DNA from: Bacteroidota bacterium
GTDB taxonomy: Bacteria > Bacteroidota > Bacteroidia > Chitinophagales > Chitinophagaceae
Assembly (NCBI GenBank): GCA_023427575.1
Contig: JAEZAY010000378.1
Span: forward strand, 1-6,351
Length of the DNA: 6,351 bases
Direction of reading: 5' to 3'
Every line of letters starts with the position of its first letter. The stretch's first letter is position 1. Under the pieces are notes generated by a model. It was not told the DNA's origin, did not search any database, and saw only the letters and a list, made by a program, of their open reading frames with translations. The position numbers and the translations under genes were made by a program. Below are positions 1 to 5,484 of the stretch, piece after piece.

Positions 1-1389
1 GAGAACGATCAGCGGGATCGTCATCGATGCCGGACTTTCATGAAGATGATGCTGTTGATCTTCGGTTCCCCTGAATGTTCCCTGGAAGGTGGAAGCATAC
101 AAACGGAACATATAGAAGGCAGTCATCATAGCCGTTATCACGCCTAAAATCCAGTAAATAATATTTTCGGAATAGGCGGCGGTCAGAATTTCATCTTTGG
201 AGAAAAATCCGGAGAAGGGCGGAATTCCCGCAATGGCAATACAACCGATCAGAAAGGTTATATGTGTGATGGGAAGATATTTTTTCAGACCTCCCATGTT
301 GCGGATATCCTGCTCATGATGCATGGCATGGATAACCGAGCCCGCACCAAGGAATAACAAAGCTTTAAAAAAAGCATGTGTCATAACATGAAATACCGCT
401 GCTGTATAGGCGCCTACACCCAGGGCCAGAAACATATAACCAAGCTGGCTAACGGTAGAATAGGCCAGCACTTTTTTGATATCATTTTGTTTGATGGCGA
501 TCGTTGCCGCGAGTATGGCTGTTGCCAGACCAATCACCGCTACCACCGTTTGTGATACCGGGGCCAGTGTGTACATGATATTGCTTCTGGCAATCATATA
601 AATACCGGCGGTAACCATTGTAGCGGCATGGATCAGTGCTGAAACCGGCGTCGGACCTGCCATCGCGTCGGGCAGCCAGGTGTATAAAGGGATCTGGGCC
701 GATTTACCGGTAGCGCCCAGGAACAATAATAAGGTGATGCCTGTCAGCACCATACTTCCGGAAGGCATGGCGGCCGCTTTCGAAAATACATCCGAAAAGG
801 CTACCGAGCCAAACTGCTGGATGATCCAGAAGATGGCGAGCAGGAATCCCACATCTCCGATCCGGTTCATGATAAAAGCTTTATTGGCGGCTTTATTGTA
901 TGAACTGTTTTTAAACCAGTAACCAATCAGCAGGTAAGAGCATAACCCTACGCCCTCCCAGCCAATGAACATGATCACAAAATTGCTTCCGAGCACCAGC
1001 AATAACATGGAAAACACAAACAGGTTTAGGTAAGCGAAATACCGCGCATAATGATCGCTGGTTTCCGGGTTCATATATCCGGTAGAATACAAATGGATCA
1101 GGAAGCCCACGCCTGTAATGATGAGAAGAAACAGGGATGAAAGCTGGTCTACCTGAAATTCAAAAGGTATTTTAATAGATTCGAATTCAATAAAACTGAA
1201 AAGATGCACATTACCGGTACGGCCTTCTTTTACTTCAAAAAAGATAAGAAGACTGATCACAAAAGAAGCAAGCATGGTACCGCAGGCGATGAAATTAACG
1301 GCCGGTTTCGACAAATAATTTCTTCCCAGTCCATTGATAAGAAATCCAATCAAAGGAAGCAGCGGTACTAACCAGATCAATTCTAACAT
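1..1389 (-). CDS. nuoL: NADH-quinone oxidoreductase subunit L (NuoL), 3'-truncated by window edge
   Basis: NuoL is the distal antiporter-like (MrpA-type) proton-pumping subunit of the membrane arm. The frame is open from the ATG at 1389 to the window edge, giving 463 codons without interruption. Complete NuoL proteins are about 610-640 aa, so the long lateral helix and C-terminal span are outside. I translated it by hand and the proton-path residues fall at nearly the E. coli numbers: E145 (WEGVGLCSYLLIGYW), D179 (NRIGDVGF), K229 (GATGKSAQIPLYTWLPDAM), H254 (SALIHAATMVTAGIY), K305/K306 (NDIKKVLAYSTVSQLGYM), H334, H338 and K342 (HVMTHAFFKALLF), and K398-D399 (PPFSGFFSKDEI). A second in-frame ATG at 1398 would add three residues (MSK). 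The 1389 start places the N-terminus (MLELIWLVPLLPLIG) as usual for the family. No Shine-Dalgarno sequence distinguishes the two. It follows nuoK by 66-75 bp. Confidence 0.96.
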   Translation of the reverse strand, partial: MLELIWLVPLLPLIGFLINGLGRNYLSKPAVNFIACGTMLASFVISLLIFFEVKEGRTGNVHLFSFIEFESIKIPFEFQVDQLSSLFLLIITGVGFLIHLYSTGYMNPETSDHYARYFAYLNLFVFSMLLLVLGSNFVIMFIGWEGVGLCSYLLIGYWFKNSSYNKAANKAFIMNRIGDVGFLLAIFWIIQQFGSVAFSDVFSKAAAMPSGSMVLTGITLLLFLGATGKSAQIPLYTWLPDAMAGPTPVSALIHAATMVTAGIYMIARSNIMYTLAPVSQTVVAVIGLATAILAATIAIKQNDIKKVLAYSTVSQLGYMFLALGVGAYTAAVFHVMTHAFFKALLFLGAGSVIHAMHHEQDIRNMGGLKKYLPITHITFLIGCIAIAGIPPFSGFFSKDEILTAAYSENIIYWILGVITAMMTAFYMFRLYASTFQGTFRGTEDQQHHLHESPASMTIPLIVL

Positions 1390-1444
1390 TTTACTCATAA
1401 CCCCGGTTTACCTGCATCTGCAGGACAAAAATTGTATTTATTCA

Positions 1445-1463
1445 CCACGTCGCTAAGGCGTGG
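1445..1463 (-). other. Short hairpin immediately after the nuoK stop codon
   Basis: On the minus strand CCACG (1463-1459) pairs with CGTGG (1449-1445) around a 9-nt loop. An alternative inner pairing, CGC-CTTA-GCG, is also possible. It begins 1 nt after the nuoK TGA. A five-T run lies about 12 nt further on, but not directly behind the stem, and nuoL follows at once, so a full terminator is unlikely. It could be a weak attenuator or an mRNA processing or stability element. Confidence 0.25.
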
Positions 1464-1464
1464 A

Positions 1465-1794
1465 TCAATGTTTCAGGCGATTCAGGAAATTGATATCCAC
1501 CGAATGAACGTTCCGGTACATCATGACGATGATGGCCAGACCTACCGTAACCTCTGCCGCTGCCACCACCATAATAAAAAACACGAATAGCTGACCTTCA
1601 ATGCCTGCATTCGGATTGGCGGCCACACCGTTCAGGTGATGCATTTTCGAAAATGCCACCAACAGAAGATTCACCGCGTTCAGCATCAGTTCCACACACA
1701 TAAATACGATGATCGCATTGCGGCGTGTTAGCACCCCCACAATTCCGATACAGAACAAGGCGATCGATAAAAATATGTAACGTTCTACAGGCAC
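1465..1794 (-). CDS. nuoK: NADH-quinone oxidoreductase subunit K (NuoK), probable GTG start
   Basis: NuoK is an MrpC-like membrane-arm subunit with two buried glutamates on the proton path. Three spans are visible ([34 protein letters not shown] and [20 protein letters not shown]). From the GTG at 1794 the product is 109 aa. The buried glutamates are then E35 and E81, matching E. coli E36 and E72 in helices 2 and 3. Its first residues (M-P-V-E-R-Y) align without gaps to E. coli NuoK from Pro3. The frame is open back to a TTG at 1863, which would give 132 aa, but the added 23 residues are encoded partly by a TTTGAAAA repeat array and do not resemble NuoK. No in-frame ATG exists upstream, so the start is a judgement: GTG preferred, a rare ATT or the TTG possible. 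The hydrophilic loop between spans 2 and 3 is somewhat long ([16 protein letters not shown]). nuoL follows after 66-75 bp. Confidence 0.93.
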   Translation of the reverse strand: MPVERYIFLSIALFCIGIVGVLTRRNAIIVFMCVELMLNAVNLLLVAFSKMHHLNGVAANPNAGIEGQLFVFFIMVVAAAEVTVGLAIIVMMYRNVHSVDINFLNRLKH

Positions 1795-2010
1795 AGGCGC
1801 TAATTTGAAAATTTGAAAATTTGAAAACCTGGAAATGCAAAAGCCAACCTCACGAATGTCCAAATTTCGCTATAACATGATCCAATTCTATTTTTCAGGT
1901 TGCTGCTCTTCATTTTTAATCCCGCTTTTTTTAGGCGATCTAAATCCACCAACGAAACCCCATTTGCTAATTATCACATAATCACATTTGCTAATTACCC
2001 CATCTGCCAA
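1795..2010 (-). other. Long nuoJ-nuoK spacer (216 bp) with two repeat clusters
   Basis: nuoJ and nuoK usually abut or overlap, but here 216 bp separate the nuoJ stop from the preferred nuoK start. The nuoJ-proximal part (1961-2010, running into the stop codon) holds 13-bp repeats. The nuoK-proximal end (1804-1827) holds three tandem 8-mers. The middle (about 1830-1960) shows no recognisable gene, terminator or strong promoter. A 37-codon minus-strand ATG frame (1913-1800) ends 5 nt before the GTG of nuoK but looks like chance plus repeat. The spacer reads as repeat-driven expansion of an originally tight junction. Confidence 0.7.
1804..1827. repeat. Tandem 8-bp repeat TTTGAAAA x3
   Basis: Three perfect, contiguous copies of TTTGAAAA (gene strand TTTTCAAA) lie at 1804-1811, 1812-1819 and 1820-1827. 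They end 9 bp upstream of the preferred GTG start of nuoK. Because the unit is 8 bp, gain or loss of one copy would shift frame, but only for a start upstream of the array. The array contributes the residues FSNFQIFK if the frame is read from TTG 1863, which argues that this segment is not genuine NuoK. Confidence 0.85.
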
Positions 2011-2013
2011 TTA
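1961..2013. repeat. Three copies of a 13-bp AT-rich repeat, CATTTGCTAATTA
   Basis: CATTTGCTAATTA occurs exactly at 1961-1973 and 1985-1997. A third copy, CATCTGCCAATTA (two changes), is at 2001-2013. On the gene strand the unit reads TAATTAGCAAATG, and the TAA of the third copy is the nuoJ stop codon. The interval between the first two copies (TCACATAATCA) is similarly AT-rich and CACAT-like. From memory, clusters of this type recur between genes in many Bacteroidota genomes; that was not checked here. Confidence 0.75.
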
Positions 2014-2517
2014 TTCCTCATCTCTTTTCCCTATCACCACGGCTCCCACCATCGCGCTCAGAAAAAGAACACTGCTGATCTCAAAAGGAACCACAAATTC
2101 GGTAAACAGCACTTTACCCAGGTTTTCGATAAGGCCGATATCACCTAAATTGGTCTGGGCCGTCTGGCCACGCACTTCGGCATTCTTAAGCGCCGCAACC
2201 AGTACCAGCATCAGGCTGCCGCCTGAAATTACCCCGGCCATCCTAAGCCATTTATTTTTTTTAGGTTCAGCTTCCGCATTCAGGTTCATCAGCATGATCA
2301 CAAACAGGAACAATACCATGATGGCCCCCGCATATACAATCAGGTTTACGATCCCCAGAAACTGCGCATTTAATAACAGGTAATGGCCCGTTATTGTAAA
2401 AAAGGTGAAGATCAGCCAAAGAACACTATGCACTGGGTTCCGGCTCACCACCACCATAATCGCGCTGCCGATGGCTAATGCACTTAAGAAATAAAATAAA
2501 AAATCACTTACGTTCAT
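2011..2517 (-). CDS. nuoJ: NADH-quinone oxidoreductase subunit J (NuoJ)
   Basis: NuoJ is a small membrane-arm subunit between NuoH and NuoK. Its third helix undergoes conformational change during coupling in known complex I structures. The 168-residue product has about five hydrophobic spans (roughly residues 4-24, 30-48, 53-78, 91-110 and 140-162). The third carries the family signature FLGIVNLIVYAGAIMVLFLF (53-72), with the conserved Tyr62 and the glycine of the pi-bulge region. Between spans four and five is a soluble loop (KNAEVRGQTAQTNLGD). The length is normal for the family (E. coli is about 184 aa). The ATG at 2517 is 9 bp after the nuoI stop. The TAA stop at 2013-2011 lies inside the last degenerate copy of a 13-bp repeat, and the following spacer to nuoK is unusually long for this gene pair. 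Confidence 0.95.
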   Translation of the reverse strand: MNVSDFLFYFLSALAIGSAIMVVVSRNPVHSVLWLIFTFFTITGHYLLLNAQFLGIVNLIVYAGAIMVLFLFVIMLMNLNAEAEPKKNKWLRMAGVISGGSLMLVLVAALKNAEVRGQTAQTNLGDIGLIENLGKVLFTEFVVPFEISSVLFLSAMVGAVVIGKRDEE

Positions 2518-2526
2518 ACCAGTTAG

Positions 2527-3096
2527 TTAGTTGTCACCTTTATCCTGTTGCGCCTGATTTTTCGCGCGTCTGCCCAATGCTTTTTTATATTCTTCAGGAT
2601 TTTCTTTTGGATTCGGGATCAGCAGATCCTGCTTTCCATATATAAATCCTTTCCGCTGATAGTTCGAATGTGGAATGGTTTCGCTCAGGTAAATCGCGTC
2701 TTTTGGGCAGGCTTCTTCACAAAGACCGCAGAAGATGCAGCGCAGCATATTGATTTCATATTTGGCCGCATATTTCTCCTCGCGATACAGGTGCTCCTCA
2801 TCTTTTTTACGCTCGGCGCCTTCCATTGTAATGGCTTCGGCCGGGCATGCAACCGCACAAAGTCCGCAGGCAGTACAACGCTCTCTTCCTTCTTCATCGC
2901 GGTTCAATACCTGCAGCCCTCTAAATACGGGGCTTACCGGTCTTTTTTCTTCGGGATAACTAACAGTCGCCTTTTTCTTAAAAAAGTGCCTGATCGTGAT
3001 CATCATCCCCTTTGCAATATTCCACAGGTATAAGCTCTCCACAAATGTCATGGGCTTCCTGTCTACCGGCTTCGCTTTTTGTGTTAAAGATTGCAT
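2527..3096 (-). CDS. nuoI: NADH-quinone oxidoreductase subunit I (NuoI), 2x[4Fe-4S]
   Basis: NuoI is the peripheral-arm ferredoxin-type subunit that holds clusters N6a and N6b and relays electrons towards N2 and quinone. The 189-residue protein shows two classic ferredoxin motifs: C74-x2-C77-x2-C80-x3-C84-P (CTACGLCAVACP) and C120-x2-C123-x2-C126-x3-C130-P (CIFCGLCEEACP). In this fold the last Cys of each motif ligates the other cluster. Residues 20-40 form the amphipathic N-terminal helix (YLWNIAKGMMITIRHFF) that packs against the membrane arm. The C-terminus is charged (GRRAKNQAQQDKGDN). The ATG at 3096 is the first in-frame start after the nuoH stop; a second Met at residue 16 is possible but less natural. 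nuoJ starts only 9 bp downstream, so the two are surely co-transcribed. A candidate promoter lies about 40 bp upstream. Confidence 0.97.
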   Translation of the reverse strand: MQSLTQKAKPVDRKPMTFVESLYLWNIAKGMMITIRHFFKKKATVSYPEEKRPVSPVFRGLQVLNRDEEGRERCTACGLCAVACPAEAITMEGAERKKDEEHLYREEKYAAKYEINMLRCIFCGLCEEACPKDAIYLSETIPHSNYQRKGFIYGKQDLLIPNPKENPEEYKKALGRRAKNQAQQDKGDN

Positions 3097-3111
3097 GGTT
3101 ACTATTTTCTA

Positions 3112-3125
3112 AGCAGTTTCCTGCT
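3112..3125 (-). other. Small hairpin (AGCAG-GAAA-CTGCT) in the nuoI leader
   Basis: A perfect 5-bp stem, AGCAG/CTGCT, closes a GAAA loop on the minus (transcript) strand. GAAA belongs to the stable GNRA tetraloop class. It lies between the candidate promoter and the nuoI ATG, leaving 15 unpaired A-rich nucleotides before the start codon. It could affect leader stability, or be a processing product between nuoH and nuoI. It is short and not followed by a T tract, so it is not a terminator. Confidence 0.3.
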
Positions 3126-3137
3126 ATTTCGGTTTCG

Positions 3138-3168
3138 CAAAAGTATTTTTATACCGCTGAACGGCCAA
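3138..3168 (-). promoter_or_regulatory. Candidate Bacteroidota-type promoter upstream of nuoI
   Basis: On the minus strand the nuoH-nuoI gap holds TACTTTTG (3145-3138), an exact match to the Bacteroidota -7 consensus TAnnTTTG. It is preceded by TTG (3168-3166, within ATTG) with a 20-nt spacer, matching the -33 TTTG/TTG element and usual spacing. Transcription would start around 3130-3134, giving a leader of roughly 35 nt before the nuoI ATG at 3096. It would add an internal promoter for nuoI-J-K-L inside the operon. The consensus is short, so a chance match is possible, but both elements and spacing fit and the site lies just outside coding sequence. Confidence 0.5.
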
Positions 3169-3183
3169 TTAAATTGACCTGTA

Positions 3184-4260
3184 TTAATTGCTGTCGCGCA
3201 GTAATACAACCGCCGCGGTAATGATCATATTCAACAATGCCAGCGGGATCAGCTTTTTCCAGCCCAGGTTCATCAGCTGGTCGTAACGGAACCTTGGAAT
3301 GGTCCAGCGCACCCACATGAAAAAGAATATGAACATTGCTATTTTCACAAACAGGGTTAAGCCCTGCAGAATCGCCATCACATTATACCCCAGCCTTTCC
3401 GTCAGCTGCTGATCGTTCACAAAGGGAATATCATATCCGCCCCAGAACAAGGTAACCATAATAGCGCTGCTGATAAACATATTAATGTATTCGGCAAAAA
3501 GGTAAAAACCCAGTTTCATGGAGGAATATTCCTGGTGATAACCAAAGTTCAGTTCGCTTTCCGCTTCAGGCAGGTCGAATGGAAGGCGGTTACATTCGGC
3601 GAAAGAACAGATCAGGAATAACAAAAAACCCAGTGGCTGATATAATACAAAGTACCAGCTATCCATTTGCTGGGCTACAATTACACTCGTTTTCAGGGAG
3701 CCTGTCAGCATCAGCAATGCAATCAGCGAAAGACCGAGAGGCAATTCATAGGAAATAACCTGCGAGGCGCCGCGCAGTGCCGCCATCAGCGAAAACTTGT
3801 TATTGGAGGCCCAGCCCCCGATCATGATTCCGTAAACACCCATGCTCACTACGCCAAAAATGTACAGGATCCCGATATTAATATCAGCAATCTGCAGGCT
3901 CACGTACCGGTCGAGTCCAAATAATGTAAAATGAATCTGGTTGCCCCAGGGAATAATGGCCGAAGTCATCATGGCCGTAAGCATGGCCAGACTGGGTCCC
4001 AGTACAAATAGCAATCGGTTGGAAGTGTTTGGAATGATTTCTTCCTTCATGAACAGCTTCAGCCCATCGGCCATCGGCTGGAAGATCCCGAAAGGACCTG
4101 CCCGGTTCGGACCGATCCGGTCCTGCATAAAAGCCGCTACCTTGCGTTCGGCATAGGTTTCATACATGGCGATCACAAGCGAAATGGTTACTATACCCAC
4201 GATCAGTATGAGCTTCTCAAAAATAAATCCCCAGTCGATTACTAATAAGGTTGATATCAT
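3184..4260 (-). CDS. nuoH: NADH-quinone oxidoreductase subunit H (NuoH)
   Basis: NuoH is the membrane subunit that, with NuoB, NuoD and NuoI, forms the quinone chamber and couples quinone reduction to the proton pump. The 358-residue product is full length for the family and has about eight hydrophobic membrane spans. Conserved motifs visible are AERKVAAFMQDRIGPNRAG (residues 37-55), GWASNNKFSLMAALRGASQ (149-167), and the acidic quinone-site loop from AECNRLPFDLPEAESE (221-236) to GYHQEYSSMK (240-249). Near the C-terminus is the RFRYDQLMNLGWK motif (323-335). The ATG at 4260 gives an N-terminus that leads straight into the first membrane helix. It begins 48 bp after nuoG, with no Shine-Dalgarno sequence seen. 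The stop (TAA) is 87 bp before nuoI, and the gap holds a likely promoter. Identification is secure; only the exact start is slightly uncertain. Confidence 0.97.
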   Translation of the reverse strand: MISTLLVIDWGFIFEKLILIVGIVTISLVIAMYETYAERKVAAFMQDRIGPNRAGPFGIFQPMADGLKLFMKEEIIPNTSNRLLFVLGPSLAMLTAMMTSAIIPWGNQIHFTLFGLDRYVSLQIADINIGILYIFGVVSMGVYGIMIGGWASNNKFSLMAALRGASQVISYELPLGLSLIALLMLTGSLKTSVIVAQQMDSWYFVLYQPLGFLLFLICSFAECNRLPFDLPEAESELNFGYHQEYSSMKLGFYLFAEYINMFISSAIMVTLFWGGYDIPFVNDQQLTERLGYNVMAILQGLTLFVKIAMFIFFFMWVRWTIPRFRYDQLMNLGWKKLIPLALLNMIITAAVVLLRDSN

Positions 4261-4308
4261 ATCAAAATTCGCTTATGACGAATAGTTTTTATCTGGTTCG
4301 AACATTCC

Positions 4309-5427
4309 CTAAGCTCCCGCATCCGGCGACTTGCCATTCGTGGAGGCCTTTTCAAAATCATCTGATAATGCCGGACGGTTAAATGCCGACAGTTCAATTT
4401 CCGGACGGTTCACTTCACTTACCGAATGAATCTTCAGCGTGATCTTTGGATCTCTGCCGCCCATCACATCGGGCAATGGCTCTTTTGGCTTTTTAACGCC
4501 GATATAATGGTTCTGTGAAATAACCGAATGCCGGTTGATCTTGGTAGGTCCCTCAATTATCCAGTCGCTGGTTTTCTTTTTGTCGAAGCGGCATTCATTA
4601 CAAATCCAGTCCATCACTTCACCCCATTGATCTTTCCTTGCCGTTACCCGGTAAACCTCGTCGCCCCGGATCCAGAGAGTCACTTTTCCTGAACATTTCG
4701 GACAATCGCGATGGGCATCCATTGGTTTAAGAAACCAGACCCGGTTTTTAAACCGGAAGGTTCGGTCGGTAAGGGCGCCCACCGGGCAAACATCGATCAC
4801 ATTTCCGATAAAGTCGTTATCAAGTGCTTTTTCGATATAGGTAGCGATTTGCGAATGATCTCCACGGTCAAGAACCCCATGTTCGCGCTTTTCAGTCAGC
4901 TCATTGGCAACATACACGCAACGATAGCATAAAATGCATCGGGTCATGTGCAGTTGAATATATGGGCCGATATCGTGTTTTTCGAAGGTTCGTCTTGGAA
5001 ATTCGTAGCGGGTGCCTTCTTTTCCATGTTCATAACTCAGGTCCTGGAGATGGCATTCGCCGGCCTGATCGCAGATCGGGCAATCGAGCGGATGATTGAT
5101 CAGCAGAAATTCCACCACTCCGTTTCTTGCATCGATCACTCTTTCGCTGGTAATGTTCTTTACAATCATCCCATCCATCACATTGGTACGGCAGCTTGCC
5201 ACCAGTTTGGGCATTGGCCGCGGATCCGCAGTTGATCCCGCCGCCACTTCTACCAGACAGGTACGGCACTTACCGCCGCTGCCCTTCAGTTTTGAATAGT
5301 AACACATTGCCGGTGGTGCCACATCGCCTCCTATCTGGCGGGCCGCCTGTAAAATACTGGTGCCCGGTTCTACTTCAACCGTAATGTTGTCGATTGTTAC
5401 CTTGAATAATTTTTTTTCTTCACTCAT
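4309..5427 (-). CDS. nuoG: NADH-quinone oxidoreductase subunit G (NuoG), compact form
   Basis: NuoG carries electrons through Fe-S clusters between NuoF and NuoI in the peripheral arm. Ligand sets visible in order are: [2Fe-2S] N1b at C42, C54, C57, C79 in a ferredoxin-like fold; the His-ligated [4Fe-4S] N5 at H112, C116, C119, C125; and [4Fe-4S] N4 at C164, C167, C170, C214. A further region with C242-x2-C245 and C276-x2-C279 resembles the start of the molybdopterin-oxidoreductase [4Fe-4S] domain (QWGEVMDWICNECRFDKK). The protein stops at 372 residues, whereas E. coli NuoG is about 900, so the large C-terminal domain is absent. The downstream gene follows within 48 bp, so this looks like a natural compact form and not a broken gene. 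The tail after about residue 310 is polar and low in recognisable motifs. The ATG at 5427 sits directly before the ferredoxin-like domain and has no Shine-Dalgarno sequence. A run of eight A lies in codons 4-7. Confidence 0.95.
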   Translation of the reverse strand: MSEEKKLFKVTIDNITVEVEPGTSILQAARQIGGDVAPPAMCYYSKLKGSGGKCRTCLVEVAAGSTADPRPMPKLVASCRTNVMDGMIVKNITSERVIDARNGVVEFLLINHPLDCPICDQAGECHLQDLSYEHGKEGTRYEFPRRTFEKHDIGPYIQLHMTRCILCYRCVYVANELTEKREHGVLDRGDHSQIATYIEKALDNDFIGNVIDVCPVGALTDRTFRFKNRVWFLKPMDAHRDCPKCSGKVTLWIRGDEVYRVTARKDQWGEVMDWICNECRFDKKKTSDWIIEGPTKINRHSVISQNHYIGVKKPKEPLPDVMGGRDPKITLKIHSVSEVNRPEIELSAFNRPALSDDFEKASTNGKSPDAGA

Positions 5428-5484
5428 ATTTCAAACTTGAACGCTTAGCCGAATTTCGAACCAGGCGCAATTCTCTTAATCACG

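Noticed and set aside
1391..1417. 8-codon minus-strand ORF (ATG 1417) whose TAA overlaps the nuoL ATG at 1398
   Set aside because: Too short to support; no ribosome-site evidence, and such overlaps occur by chance.
1411..1424. Perfect inverted repeat CCTGCA-TC-TGCAGG upstream of nuoL, as an operator or hairpin
   Set aside because: A 2-nt loop cannot form a good RNA hairpin, and one short palindrome is not enough to claim a regulator site.
1426..1433. Possible nuoL promoter -7 box AATTTTTG on the minus strand
   Set aside because: The first base does not fit TAnnTTTG, and no TTG element lies 19-21 nt upstream.
1861..1868. Possible nuoK promoter box GAAATTTG on the minus strand
   Set aside because: One mismatch to TAnnTTTG, and the nearest TTG upstream is only about 14 nt away, outside the usual spacing.
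1800..1913. 37-codon minus-strand ORF (ATG 1913) ending 5 nt before the nuoK GTG, as a possible translationally coupled leader peptide
   Set aside because: Its C-terminal part is encoded by the TTTGAAAA array, it has no domain or ribosome-site support, and a frame of this length is expected by chance.
1988..2383. 131-codon plus-strand open frame across nuoJ
   Set aside because: Antisense shadow of nuoJ, which has the full family signature on the minus strand.
2548..3033. 161-codon plus-strand open frame across nuoI
   Set aside because: It is the antisense shadow of nuoI, whose eight cluster cysteines prove the minus frame; the shadow protein has no recognisable motif.
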